Notes: generated by a model not told the origin, from the letters alone. Shown: positions 17,751 to 27,130, numbered from the stretch's first letter. The stretch is DNA of 47,989 bases from Acidimicrobiia bacterium (GCA_030066875.1 JASJAS010000032.1:1-47989); one strand, 5' to 3'. A program made the numbers and translations.

Positions 17751-19223
17751 TCATTGCTGCGTCCATCCACCCGCGCCGCAATGGGTGACGGGTTCGTGAC
17801 CGGTCAACAGCTCGTATCGCTCCGCCAACTGCTCGCAGCTCGGCCGGGGAGCGAACGGATACCGGGCGTCGGCAACCCCGGTGACTCCCCAGGAGATGGT
17901 GAAGGCAGCGTGCTCCATGCCACGTTCCCTCCAGGGCACGGATGCGCTCCGCCAGGACTCGGCGCCAACCAGCGCGTTGAAAGCTGCGCGCCTGTCGTCG
18001 GTGAGACGGTCGAGCATCCAGATGTGGGCCAGCTCGTGGAGCCCGTTGGCAATCGCAGTCGGGTGCCAGCCCGACTCGGATCGGTCGAACTCGAGCCGGT
18101 CATCGGCAAAACAGACCACGACGGTGTGACGTCCCTCGTACCGCTCGTCAGTCTCGATCGCTAGACCCCCTCGATCGATGCAGTCGGGCGACGGGGGAAA
18201 CCACACCGCGCTCACTTCGGGAACGCCGATGCCGGCCTCGACGTATTTGGCGATCATCCAGCGGGAAAAGGCCTCGTGATTGGGCTCGGCGTTGATGAGA
18301 TCGACGAGGGATCCACCAACGTCGATTATCTCAGTTACGTTGTTCTGCAGATCGGGGGGGAGCTCGAACGTGGTCCACCAGCCTTCTCGAAGGTCGGTCA
18401 GGCAACGGCGGGCCGACGGAACGTGGGTGAACCGGGCCTCGCGGACGATCCTCTCCCCGGCAAGGACCCAGCGACGGGCCTCCAGCCGGGGGCACTCACC
18501 ACCAGTTTGGACAACGACGATGGCTTCGACATGGTCGCCCACCTCGTAGACGAAGTAGTGACGTGGGTCCACCGGCTGCAGGTTTCCTGCAGCAGCGAGG
18601 TCGGCAAGAAGCTCGCTCCTGTCAAGCCACTCCTTGCCCTGAACGTCATCCCGGACGACCGCGTCGGGGGTGTAGAGCAGTTGCAGAGCCGCGGCATCGT
18701 GGCTCGCCCAGGCGGCCACGTACCGATCGGCGAGCTCGATGATTGCGATGTCTACTGGCGTGAGCTCGTGCGCAAAGTGTTCGGGCTCGAGACCACGAAA
18801 AGCCCGCGACGTGGTGTGTCCGCCCGTGCCGAAGATGTAGGCCTGCGCCCATTCAGACCCTCCTGAGAAGTCGTTGGCAGCAGCACGCCACCACACCACC
18901 GCACCGTCACCCGCCACAAACAGATGCTCAGCCGAAACCGTGGCGAACTCTGGCTCCATGAACCACCGGTCGGCGACGACCTCAACCACCTCGTCTGGTG
19001 TCGTGGCCACCTCCTCGCCCCAGACTGCGAGATCGAGGCTGCCGCCGGCGGTGAAGAAGCGAGCGGTCTGGTACGCGTCGGCGATGTCGTAGGCATCCGC
19101 CAGCTGTGCGATCAAATCGTCGGCCTCTGTGGCCCAGTCTTCGGGGCTCGACTCGGAGGCGTCGCTGCATGCCGCCCCGAGCGACAGGGCAACGAGCACC
19201 GCAATCACGGCGGGTCGCCTCAT
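17751..19223 (-). CDS. Lipoprotein with NTF2/SnoaL-like repeats and HExxH metallopeptidase-like motif
   Basis: 490 aa. Lipobox SLGAAC-S (Cys19). Two stretches (about 35-140 and 155-265) read like NTF2/SnoaL-type domains (AQLADAYDIADAYQTARFF; IIELADRYVAAWASHDAAAL). The C-terminal third contains HELAHIWM at 396-403, the HExxH zinc signature, followed by WRERGMEHAAF (431-441), where a third ligand could be. An extracellular, membrane-tethered zinc protein is therefore plausible; proteolysis is unproven. Divergent from the DUF3179 lipoprotein gene. Confidence 0.8.
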   Translation of the reverse strand: MRRPAVIAVLVALSLGAACSDASESSPEDWATEADDLIAQLADAYDIADAYQTARFFTAGGSLDLAVWGEEVATTPDEVVEVVADRWFMEPEFATVSAEHLFVAGDGAVVWWRAAANDFSGGSEWAQAYIFGTGGHTTSRAFRGLEPEHFAHELTPVDIAIIELADRYVAAWASHDAAALQLLYTPDAVVRDDVQGKEWLDRSELLADLAAAGNLQPVDPRHYFVYEVGDHVEAIVVVQTGGECPRLEARRWVLAGERIVREARFTHVPSARRCLTDLREGWWTTFELPPDLQNNVTEIIDVGGSLVDLINAEPNHEAFSRWMIAKYVEAGIGVPEVSAVWFPPSPDCIDRGGLAIETDERYEGRHTVVVCFADDRLEFDRSESGWHPTAIANGLHELAHIWMLDRLTDDRRAAFNALVGAESWRSASVPWRERGMEHAAFTISWGVTGVADARYPFAPRPSCEQLAERYELLTGHEPVTHCGAGGWTQQ

Positions 19224-19305
19224 GGTTCCAGCCTATTCCAGGGTTCACAGATTGGTAAGCCCAGACTGCCCCTCCATGTGTGCAATCCTTGCTACCTTGA
19301 CCCTC

Positions 19306-20715
19306 ATGCTTCTCAGGCTTGCGATTGTTGTTGCCTTGGTGGCGACAGCCTGCTCGGGAGACACCGCCACCACGACCTCGGCCGCGCCGACGACTCTGAC
19401 ACCAAAGCCGACCACAACCCTGGTGACGCTTGTCGACAGCCGGGGAGGGGAGATACCGCCGCCACCCGATGTCCCGACGGGACCGCTCAGCGAGAGTGCG
19501 GTGGAAGCTGTTGAGGTTGTCTGGCGTTCACTGGATACCAACGTGGACCCGGAAGCGATTGGCGCTATCGGATTCACCGAAGATGCCAGATTGAGTTGGC
19601 TGCTGGTCGACCTCGTCCGATTCCTGCAACGCACGGCCGTATGGCGGGAATCTGTCAACGCTTTCAATCGGCTCACCGGCACGGACCTCGGCTCATTGTT
19701 TGCGGATCGGCCTTGGAACAAGATGAGCGACTACCTCATCGCCTGGGACGTGCCCGAGCCACCCGGCTACGTCGACTACAAGCGCCGCCTGTACACCCTT
19801 GTCGAGCCCGGATGGGCACCCTTCTTCGACGATCCAAACGGCGAGTTGGATTGGCGGCTCGTCACGTGGGGCGGAGTCCTCATCGACAACCGCGAGTTGG
19901 GCGATCTGGAGCCATGCCCGCGCGGCTGCATCCCGGCTCTCGATGATCCGCCGGCAACGGATGCAACGCGCGGCGATTGGTACCCGGACGACGGCATTGT
20001 CTTCGCCGTCGAGCTCAACGGAGAGGCGCGTGCCTACCCAAAGAACATGATGGAAGTCCACGAGATGGTGAACGACACAATCGGCGGCCGACGAATCGGC
20101 ATGCCGTACTGCACCTTGTGTGGGGCTGCTCAGGCGTTCCTCACCGACGAAGTGCCGGGCTACCCCGAGCCGCTCGTGTTGCGGACCTCGGGTCTGCTGT
20201 CGCGATCCAACAAAGTGATGTACGACCTCAGCTCGAAGTCCGTGTTCGACACGTTCCTCGGCGTTGCACTCACCGGACCGCTGCACGACGCAGGTCTGGT
20301 GCTCGAGCAGGTCCCGGTAGTGACGACGACCTGGGGCGAGTGGAAGACCGCCTATCCGGAAACGACGATTGTTGTCGAGGACGGCGGGCGCGACATCGAC
20401 TATCCGGACGATCCGCTGGGAGGGCGCGACGACGACGGGCCGATCTTTCCTGTGGGCGATGTGGACCCGCGGCTGCCAGTCCAGGAGCAGATCCTCGGGG
20501 TGATATCACCGGACGGCAGTCCGCTTGCGTTCCCGGTGGCCGCGGCCAAGGAAGCTCTCGAAGCGGGGGACGTCGTTGCGCTCGGCGGCGTCCAACTGCG
20601 CCTCGACGGCGGCGGCGTAGCCGCAAACGCTGGCGGCCAGGAAATAGCCAGCCATCAGGCCTTCTGGTTCGCCTGGAGCCAGTTCTACTCCGACAGTCTG
20701 CTGTGGGAACCGTGA
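19306..20715 (+). CDS. DUF3179 domain lipoprotein
   Basis: About 469 aa from the ATG at 19306. The signal MLLRLAIVVALVATAC ends in a lipobox (ATAC-S), then a Thr/Pro linker. An in-frame ATG at 19276 would add ten uncharged residues. The DUF3179 core is clear: FAVELNGEARAYPKNMMEVH, then IGMPYCTLCGAAQAF with a CxxC pair, then TSGLLSRSNKVMYDLSSKSV. Function of the family is not established; the CxxC and extracytoplasmic location would allow a metal or redox role. The YibE/F gene follows after 30 bp on the same strand. Confidence 0.88.
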   Translation: MLLRLAIVVALVATACSGDTATTTSAAPTTLTPKPTTTLVTLVDSRGGEIPPPPDVPTGPLSESAVEAVEVVWRSLDTNVDPEAIGAIGFTEDARLSWLLVDLVRFLQRTAVWRESVNAFNRLTGTDLGSLFADRPWNKMSDYLIAWDVPEPPGYVDYKRRLYTLVEPGWAPFFDDPNGELDWRLVTWGGVLIDNRELGDLEPCPRGCIPALDDPPATDATRGDWYPDDGIVFAVELNGEARAYPKNMMEVHEMVNDTIGGRRIGMPYCTLCGAAQAFLTDEVPGYPEPLVLRTSGLLSRSNKVMYDLSSKSVFDTFLGVALTGPLHDAGLVLEQVPVVTTTWGEWKTAYPETTIVVEDGGRDIDYPDDPLGGRDDDGPIFPVGDVDPRLPVQEQILGVISPDGSPLAFPVAAAKEALEAGDVVALGGVQLRLDGGGVAANAGGQEIASHQAFWFAWSQFYSDSLLWEP

Positions 20716-20745
20716 CCTTGATCGCCGGCGTGGCATCATCTCTTC

Positions 20746-22194
20746 ATGGAATCGGATTCAGAGCAGGCAGGTGACCCAGCCGAACTCGAAGAGTGGCTGG
20801 AGTATGGAACCGACTGGGAGCCGTCGGCTCGACGCCGTCCCGAAGCCCTCGTCCTAGCAGCCGTACTCCTGGGCTTGGCGACCATTGTCGGGCTGGTGGC
20901 GTTGTGGCCGAGCGGCGACTACCGACAGCCCGCCGAGGAGCTGTCGGCCCTGGGTGTACCCAGCGAGTTCTACGGAGCAGACGTCGTGAGTGTCGTGACC
21001 GGGCCGTGCCGCGGCCTGCCCACCGTCGAATGCACCACTGTCGACTTCGAACTGACCGCGGGTCCCAATGAGGGCTACATCCTGGAGCAGGAGTTCGGTG
21101 ACAGTCCTACGACCCCGGATTTCCGAGCCGGGCAGAGGGCGGTGCTTTCGTACATTGGACCCAACGCGGTTGTTCGCGACGCGTCAGACCGGCCCTGCAG
21201 TATCGACGACACGCAAACCTGCCGGGTGCTTTCGCTCGTCTTGGACGGCACCGACGATCCGCAATACCTCGAGTATGAGCTGTTTCCCGGCGAGAGCGGT
21301 GCAGAGTTCTTCCTCGGAGCGCCCGTCATCGCGGAGTTCTTCGAAGGAGAAGGCGGCGAGTTTGAGGTTTTCAGCGTTTCAGGTCTCAGTCCGCGTCGCC
21401 AGTATCAGTTTGCCGACTTCCAGCGCAGAGGAACGCTCTTCTGGCTCGCCTTGGGCTTCGGCTTGGTTGTCGTTGCCTTGGGAGGTTGGAGAGGCGCAGC
21501 CGCACTCGCCGGCCTGGTTGCCAGCGTCGCGGTACTTCTTGTGTTCGTTTTGCCCGCGATTCTCGAAGGTCGCAGCCCCGTCTTGGTCGCCGTCATCGGC
21601 GCGGCATGCATCGCTTTTCTGGCGCTCTACATGGCACACGGGTTCAGTCGCATGACGACGGTTGCACTCATCGGCACGTTGGCGGCATTGATACTGACGG
21701 CGCTGCTTTCAGCGTTCGTCGTCGGGATAGCCGAGTTCACGGGCCTCGTCTCCGAGGAGAGCTCTCTGCTCACGCTGTTCGAAGGCATTGATGTTCGGGG
21801 GCTCCTGCTAGCCGGGATCGTCCTGGGTGCCGCCGGTGCGATCGACGACGTGACCGTGACACAGGCGTCAGCAGTGTGGGAACTGAAGGCTGCGAGTCCG
21901 AATCTCGGGAAGGGTGAACTATTCAGAAGAGGTCTGCGGATTGGTCGAGACCACATCGCGTCCACCGTCAACACGCTGCTACTGGCGTACGCAGGTGCCG
22001 CCCTTCCGCTGTTGGTCCTTTTCGTGCTCTCTGAACAATCGCTGGGAACCGTGGCGAACAGCGAGGTCGTTTCGGTCGAGATCGTCAGGACACTCGTTGG
22101 CAGCATCGGGTTGGTCGCGGCAGTGCCGTTCACCACTTGGTTAGCCGCGGTCGTCGCAGATACGCCGGAGCCTGCAGTGCCGGCCGAAGCCTAG
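20746..22194 (+). CDS. YibE/F-like integral membrane protein
   Basis: 482 aa. One N-terminal helix (about 35-55), an extracytoplasmic beta-rich domain (about 60-220, including two Cys pairs), then seven or so membrane helices. The family block GIVLGAAGAIDDVTVTQASA VWEL, followed by a conserved polar loop (GRDHIASTVNTLLLAYAGAA), identifies YibE/F. Proposed transporters in Firmicutes and Actinobacteria; substrate unknown. Lies in a run of three same-strand genes (DUF3179, YibE/F, SDR), with 30 and 9 bp between them. Confidence 0.9.
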   Translation: MESDSEQAGDPAELEEWLEYGTDWEPSARRRPEALVLAAVLLGLATIVGLVALWPSGDYRQPAEELSALGVPSEFYGADVVSVVTGPCRGLPTVECTTVDFELTAGPNEGYILEQEFGDSPTTPDFRAGQRAVLSYIGPNAVVRDASDRPCSIDDTQTCRVLSLVLDGTDDPQYLEYELFPGESGAEFFLGAPVIAEFFEGEGGEFEVFSVSGLSPRRQYQFADFQRRGTLFWLALGFGLVVVALGGWRGAAALAGLVASVAVLLVFVLPAILEGRSPVLVAVIGAACIAFLALYMAHGFSRMTTVALIGTLAALILTALLSAFVVGIAEFTGLVSEESSLLTLFEGIDVRGLLLAGIVLGAAGAIDDVTVTQASAVWELKAASPNLGKGELFRRGLRIGRDHIASTVNTLLLAYAGAALPLLVLFVLSEQSLGTVANSEVVSVEIVRTLVGSIGLVAAVPFTTWLAAVVADTPEPAVPAEA

Positions 22195-22203
22195 GATCAA
22201 GTC

Positions 22204-22863
22204 ATGATTGAAGACCCGGGTCATATTCTCATCGTGGGTGCCAGCCGCGGGATCGGTCTTGAGTTGGTCCGCCAGTACGCCGCCGAAGGGTGGACTGTTC
22301 ACGCCACGACTCGCGCTATCCGCCCCGGCCCGCTCAGCGAGGTTGCCGGAGCCGTCCAGATGCATCTATTGGACGTGCGCAACCGAGAGCAACTGGACCA
22401 GCTGGTTGCTGCGTTCCCCGAGCGGGGTCTCGACGTTGTCATACACAACGCCGGTATCTACCGAGGGTTCACCCGCGAGGAGCTGATGGAGGTGAATGCC
22501 GAAGCGCCGATCGTGGTCGCGCAGGCACTGATCGACGCCGAGCGGCTCTCCCCGAACGCTCGCCTCGTCCTCATAACCTCAGGCATGGGCTCGCGACGCG
22601 GCCGCACCGGTAGCCTCGGTGACTACGGCGATTCCAAGGCTGCCCTCAACGACGAGTTCCGGTTGCGTGCCCGCGCTTGGCAGCTCGCCGGTGTCATTGG
22701 CATCGTCATGCACCCGGGATGGGTCCGGACAGACATGGGCGGAAGTGGCGCCACTCTCGCAGTCGAGGACAGCGTGGCGGGGATGAAACAGGTGATCGCC
22801 GGCCTTGCGACCGGCGACCACGGCAGGTTCTTCAATTGGGACGGCTCCGAGCAGCCGTGGTGA
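22204..22863 (+). CDS. Short-chain dehydrogenase/reductase
   Basis: 219 aa classical SDR, short form. Cofactor motif GASRGIG (residues 12-18), NAG motif IHNAGIYRG, catalytic Ser in LITSGMGS and YGDSK in place of the usual YxxxK (Tyr and Lys kept). The C-terminal MHPGWVRTDMGG is the family's PG motif. It resembles the C-factor/sniffer-like subgroup. Starts 9 bp after the YibE/F stop, so probably co-transcribed. Its TGA directly abuts the stop of the convergent lipoprotein gene. Confidence 0.92.
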   Translation: MIEDPGHILIVGASRGIGLELVRQYAAEGWTVHATTRAIRPGPLSEVAGAVQMHLLDVRNREQLDQLVAAFPERGLDVVIHNAGIYRGFTREELMEVNAEAPIVVAQALIDAERLSPNARLVLITSGMGSRRGRTGSLGDYGDSKAALNDEFRLRARAWQLAGVIGIVMHPGWVRTDMGGSGATLAVEDSVAGMKQVIAGLATGDHGRFFNWDGSEQPW

Positions 22864-23481
22864 CTACTCGCCGATCTGGTACAGCGTCACGCATACAGTG
22901 TCGAACTCACCGGTGGTGAAACCGACACAATCGCTGATTCCGACAGTCCAATTGCCGTCTTGCGCATTGAAGAAGACGTTCCTGAAGGTTCCATCCTCGG
23001 TGGAGTATGTCGACTCGCTGCGTTCCGCGTCGCTGCCGAGTTCGGAGTCATAGAACGAGACAAGTTGATCGAACTGCGCTGCGGGGTATTGCAGTGAGAC
23101 ATTCACATCTGACCCGGTGACAAACGTCGAGGAGACGCTACCGCCCGGGGGATAGGGGAGGACCAATTCGTCGGGGATTTCGCCCCCGCCGATTGTCATC
23201 TGCTCGCCGTCTTCGCCCGAGATGGTGATCTCGAAGTCGTCGTCGTTGCCGCCGCCGGTGATCGAGAAGTCCTGCCCCTCCTCGTCTTCACCCTGGATGT
23301 TGATACTGAAGTCGTCGCCATCGCCACCGGTGCTGATGTCGATGTCTCCGATGTCTTCGCTGCTGTTCTCCAGGATCTCCTCGAGCAGTTGCTCCTCGGC
23401 CGACTTTCCACCACACGCAGCTACGAGTAGCACGAGTGCTGATACGACAACAAACAGTCTTGCGTTTCTCATGAATCCCAT
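22864..23481 (-). CDS. Hypothetical lipoprotein with acidic Gly-rich repeats
   Basis: 205 aa. Lipobox LLVAAC-G (Cys near 23). Residues about 50-105 hold three loosely repeated beta-type units (DDFSINIQGEDEEG, QDFSITGGGNDD, DFEITISGEDGEQMTIGGG), very acidic and glycine-rich, which could bind Ca2+. Residues 110-205 form a separate domain with a Cys pair (DCVGF, TVCVT). No known family. Divergent from the MMPL transporter across a 252-bp gap. Confidence 0.75.
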   Translation of the reverse strand: MGFMRNARLFVVVSALVLLVAACGGKSAEEQLLEEILENSSEDIGDIDISTGGDGDDFSINIQGEDEEGQDFSITGGGNDDDFEITISGEDGEQMTIGGGEIPDELVLPYPPGGSVSSTFVTGSDVNVSLQYPAAQFDQLVSFYDSELGSDAERSESTYSTEDGTFRNVFFNAQDGNWTVGISDCVGFTTGEFDTVCVTLYQIGE

Positions 23482-23733
23482 TCCTCGATTCCCCTTTGGG
23501 CCCGATTCTGTCGTCTATCTAGAGCAGCCCACCCACATCAAGATACGCGCTCTTTCCTGAAAGTGGCGGTATTACCCGCTCCGGCCCCCGGGGAAAACCC
23601 CGATCTTGGCCCGGGGTGCGTCAGGGTGCATCGAGGGTCATGCCCAATAGTGAGCAAGCCTCTTCATCCGCAGACTCTGGGGCAGAGGAAGAGAACCGGC
23701 TGCGGCCGGAATGAGTCTGGAAGAGGAGAACCC
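23482..23733. other. Divergent intergenic region before MMPL transporter
   Basis: 252 bp, the longest gene-free stretch. It probably holds the promoters of both flanking genes. It contains one tiny ORF on the plus strand, ATG 23640 to TGA 23714 (24 codons, acidic, with GAGGG two bases before), which could be a leader peptide, but I have no supporting family. A GC-rich GGGGAAAACCCC self-complementary run lies near 23590. No clear operator found. Confidence 0.35.
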
Positions 23734-25962
23734 GTGAAGGACACTGGATTTACCGGGCGATTGGCGGGAGCTACTGCGCGCCATCCTTGGTGGACGATCA
23801 CAGCGTGGATAGCAGTACTGGCGACATCATTCATGCTGGCCGGCAGTCTCGACAGCGTGCTCACAGAAGAGGGCGAGCTGTCCGTCTCCACCGAGTCGGA
23901 AACCGCGGACGACCTGATCGCCGCCCATTTCCCATCCAATGAGCCCCCGCAGGAGTATGTCGTAGTCGAATCGGTGCAGTTCGATTCAACGGATCAGGCC
24001 TTTGGCTCCCACGTTGGAGCATTGGTCGAGGACCTTCGGGTCACGGACAACGTCGGCTCGGCCGTTTCGTACCTCGACGGCGTGCCCGGGTTGGTGAGCA
24101 CCGATGGCCGGACTGCGCTCATCGTTGCCACCCTGAGCGGCGACGGTGACGCCTCGGACCTGGTCGTTCCCATGCTGGGAGTTGTGGAGGCGGCCAATAC
24201 CGCGGACTTCCGCATCACGACAGTTGGCGATGGGTCCATCAACAATGAGTTCGGCACGCTTGCCGACGAAACGCTGCAACGCGGCGAGATGCTGGGATTG
24301 CCGGTGGCCCTGGTGATCCTTGTTGTTGTTTTTGGAGCCGCCGTCGCTGCCGGAATCCCGCTGATCCTGGCGATCGTGTCGATCCTGGTTTCGATCGGGA
24401 TGACCGTGATCGTCGGTCAAGCGTTCGAACTGTCGTTCTTCGTCGTCAACATGATCACCATGATTGGGCTCGCCGTGGGTATCGACTACTCACTGTTTGT
24501 CGTGCAACGGTTCCGGGAGGAGCGCGCTACCGGTCACACAGTGCTCGAATCGGTAGAACGCGCCGGCGACTCGGCGACCCGGGCAGTGTTCTTCTCGGGC
24601 ACCACAGTCGTCATTGCTCTGCTGGGTCTGCTCTACATGCCAGACAGTGTGATGCGCAGCCTGGGCATCGGCGCCATCCTCGTGGTGATCGCGGCAGTTG
24701 CCGCCGCTCTCACGCTGCTCCCAGCGGTCCTCGGGCTACTCGGGGATCGGGTCAACAAGGGCAAGGTCCCCGGTCTATCCGGCACGGCATATCACGAAGG
24801 CGGGGGCCGTTTCTGGCACAAGATCACAGGAGCCGTGACGGCCCGACCGCTCGTCAGCATGCTCCTCGCCGGCGGGCTACTGCTGGCGCTGGCGTCTCCC
24901 TATCTGGGGTTGAGCACCGGCCAGAACTTCATCGAATCGCTACCGGAGGACAGCCCGGGCAGGCACGCCTTCGGTGTGCTGAACGAGGAATTCAACACGG
25001 GTGCGATCACGACCTCGATCGTGATTGATGCTCCCGCCGCGGATCAAGACGTAGCTGCGGCGATCGCGACGCTAACAGCCGAACTGGAGGCGAACCCGGC
25101 CTACGGAGACATCGCAGTGATTCCCAGTGTTGATGGCGAGATCGTCGTGGTTGAAGCCGCCACGAAACTGGATCCTTCAACCAACGAGGCAAGGGCGGCC
25201 GTGGCCGCGCTGCGTACCGAGAGCATCACGGCAGCCTTCGGCGAGCGAGTTGGTGACGTTTATGTCACCGGCACGGCCGCCGGTACGGTCGACTACGTGG
25301 AGATCATCGACACTCGGATGCCAATCATCTTCGTATTCGTGCTTGGTCTCAGCTTCGTGCTGCTGATGATCGTGTTCCGGTCGGTAGTGGTTCCCATCAA
25401 GGCAATCGTCATGAACCTGCTCTCCGTCGGCGCCGCCTACGGATTGCTGGTGGCGGTCTTCCAGAACGGTATCGGAGCTGACTTGCTCGGCTTCCAACAA
25501 ACCGACGTCATCGAGGCTTGGATCCCGCTGTTCCTATTCGCAGTCCTCTTTGGTCTATCGATGGATTACCACATCTTCCTGCTGAGCCGCATAAAGGAGC
25601 GTTACGACATCACCGGTGACAACGACGAGTCGGTCGCGTTCGGACTCGGCTCGACGGGAGCGATCATCACCGGAGCAGCCCTGATCATGGTCGCCGTTTT
25701 CGGCGGGTTCGCCGCCGGTGACCTGGTCATGTTCCAGCAGATGGGTTTCGGGCTGGCAGTCGCCATCATCCTCGACGCCACGATCGTCCGTTCCGTACTG
25801 GTACCGGCAACGATGAAGCTGCTGGGCGATCGCAACTGGTACCTGCCCCAGTGGTTGCAGTGGCTCCCCGAGATTCACATCGAGGGTCGACCGGCCGCAG
25901 TTGCGACGGTTGTTGATCTGAGCGAGGAGCCAGAGGAGGAGCGGGTCCTCGAACTGGTCTAG
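23734..25962 (+). CDS. MMPL/RND-family transporter
   Basis: 742 aa, two sets of membrane helices each preceded by a large extracytoplasmic loop, the usual RND two-fold layout. Helix 1 is at about 20-40. The conserved GIDYSLFVVQRFREERATGH in the first half and GLSMDYHIFLLSRIKERYD in the second carry the buried Asp-Tyr pairs that use the proton gradient. MMPL proteins export lipids or drugs. The GTG start at 23734 has GAGGAG 6 nt upstream; longer in-frame options upstream lack such a site. A 10-bp hairpin lies 16 bp after the stop. Confidence 0.93.
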   Translation: MKDTGFTGRLAGATARHPWWTITAWIAVLATSFMLAGSLDSVLTEEGELSVSTESETADDLIAAHFPSNEPPQEYVVVESVQFDSTDQAFGSHVGALVEDLRVTDNVGSAVSYLDGVPGLVSTDGRTALIVATLSGDGDASDLVVPMLGVVEAANTADFRITTVGDGSINNEFGTLADETLQRGEMLGLPVALVILVVVFGAAVAAGIPLILAIVSILVSIGMTVIVGQAFELSFFVVNMITMIGLAVGIDYSLFVVQRFREERATGHTVLESVERAGDSATRAVFFSGTTVVIALLGLLYMPDSVMRSLGIGAILVVIAAVAAALTLLPAVLGLLGDRVNKGKVPGLSGTAYHEGGGRFWHKITGAVTARPLVSMLLAGGLLLALASPYLGLSTGQNFIESLPEDSPGRHAFGVLNEEFNTGAITTSIVIDAPAADQDVAAAIATLTAELEANPAYGDIAVIPSVDGEIVVVEAATKLDPSTNEARAAVAALRTESITAAFGERVGDVYVTGTAAGTVDYVEIIDTRMPIIFVFVLGLSFVLLMIVFRSVVVPIKAIVMNLLSVGAAYGLLVAVFQNGIGADLLGFQQTDVIEAWIPLFLFAVLFGLSMDYHIFLLSRIKERYDITGDNDESVAFGLGSTGAIITGAALIMVAVFGGFAAGDLVMFQQMGFGLAVAIILDATIVRSVLVPATMKLLGDRNWYLPQWLQWLPEIHIEGRPAAVATVVDLSEEPEEERVLELV

Positions 25963-25978
25963 CTGAGTCCTCCCCGGT

Positions 25979-26008
25979 CTTCGCCTCCTCGCTAGTGGGG
26001 AGGCGAAG
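25979..26008. terminator. Hairpin after the MMPL gene
   Basis: Perfect 10-bp stem CTTCGCCTCC / GGAGGCGAAG with a 10-nt loop. No T-run follows, so factor-independent termination would be weak. It separates the MMPL gene from the ABC ATPase gene 42 bp further on. Confidence 0.5.
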
Positions 26009-26049
26009 CCGCGCTCGAGCCGGGCGTCGGCGAGTTACGATCGAAGCAG

Positions 26050-27126
26050 ATGGCGACTATCACGCTCGAGAACGTTCGGGTAGTCCGCGGCGGCACACTC
26101 GCACTGGCGGTCGACGCCCTCGAGATTGCCGACGGGGAACTCCTGGCTGTCGTGGGTCCCTCGGGCTCCGGGAAGTCAACGCTGTTGCGAGCGATAGCCG
26201 GTCTCGATCCGCTTGCCAGCGGGCATGTGCTTTTCGACGGCTACGACGTCACCCGCTTGGAAACGGCGAAGCGAAGTGTCGCCATGGTTTTTCAGGACAA
26301 CGTCTTGCTTCCGTTCAAGGACGTGCGAGGCAACGTTGCCTTTCCGCTCGAGGTTCGGCACACGCCGCGCGATGAGATATCCCAGCGAGTGGAGGCAGAG
26401 GCCCGAGCTCTCGAGATCGAACACCTGCTGGAGCGCATGCCAAAACAGCTCGGTGCCGGCCATCAGCAACTCGTCCAAGCAGCCCGGGCGATGGTGCGAG
26501 TCCCGGCGGTATTCCTGATGGATGAACCGCTGGCTCGCCTGGATGCGCGGCTGCGCTTGCAGATGCGTCAGGAGTTCCGACTTCTCCAGCAGGGTTACGG
26601 CGTTACCACCGCGTTCGTAACCAACGATCAGGAAGAGGCCATGGTTATGGCCGACCGTATTGCAGTGCTCGAGGAGGGCTGGGTGCGCCAGGTCGGCCTG
26701 CCGCTGGAGTTGTACCACCATCCCGCCAGTCGGTTCGTCGCGGAGTTCATCGGATCGCCCCCGATGGGGTTTGTCGCTGGTCGGATCGAAGTCGACAAGC
26801 CGGGCTATTGGGTGTCGTTCGGCGATTTCCGGCTGCGGGCGTGGCTGCCGGCATTGGGAGAAGTGTCATCGGCACGCGTCGACGTCGGCCTGCGTGCGGA
26901 GGATGTGGTGGTCGACGAACGTGGGGTCGCAGTGCCGGTGAAGCGAAGCTACCACCTCGGCAGCCACGGGTTCACGCAAGTCGAGCTTGCTCCGGGTGAG
27001 ACGGTCGAGATGCGCACCGCCGATTTCGGACCGTCGGCGGGATCGACCGTGAAGGTCGGACTGCGCCGCCTCCACCTCTTCAGTCAAGAGACCGGATCGG
27101 CGCTGGGCCTGATCGAAACCGCATAG
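26050..27126 (+). CDS. Orphan ABC ATPase with altered signature and switch motifs
   Basis: 358 aa, organised like CUT1/sulfate/molybdate import ATPases: NBD (1-235) plus C-terminal TOBE-like regulatory domain (about 245-355). Walker A GPSGSGKST (36-44), Q-loop FQDN (81-84) and Walker B VFLMDEPLARLD (154-165) are normal. The signature is LGAGHQQ (134-140) instead of LSGGQ, and the switch His is Asn192 (VTNDQEEA instead of VTHDQ). Both changes should impair hydrolysis. No permease or binding protein is adjacent. It may pair with a remote permease, work as a hetero-partner, or act as a regulator. Confidence 0.88.
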   Translation: MATITLENVRVVRGGTLALAVDALEIADGELLAVVGPSGSGKSTLLRAIAGLDPLASGHVLFDGYDVTRLETAKRSVAMVFQDNVLLPFKDVRGNVAFPLEVRHTPRDEISQRVEAEARALEIEHLLERMPKQLGAGHQQLVQAARAMVRVPAVFLMDEPLARLDARLRLQMRQEFRLLQQGYGVTTAFVTNDQEEAMVMADRIAVLEEGWVRQVGLPLELYHHPASRFVAEFIGSPPMGFVAGRIEVDKPGYWVSFGDFRLRAWLPALGEVSSARVDVGLRAEDVVVDERGVAVPVKRSYHLGSHGFTQVELAPGETVEMRTADFGPSAGSTVKVGLRRLHLFSQETGSALGLIETA

Positions 27127-27130
27127 CCCC

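Noticed and set aside
19129-19305. N-terminal extension of the DUF3179 protein
   Set aside because: It runs antisense through the neighbouring lipoprotein gene and would bury the lipoprotein signal.
23563-23733. N-terminal extension of the MMPL transporter
   Set aside because: No ribosome site, Pro/Gly/Arg-rich and unlike the family; GTG 23734 has an excellent GAGGAG.
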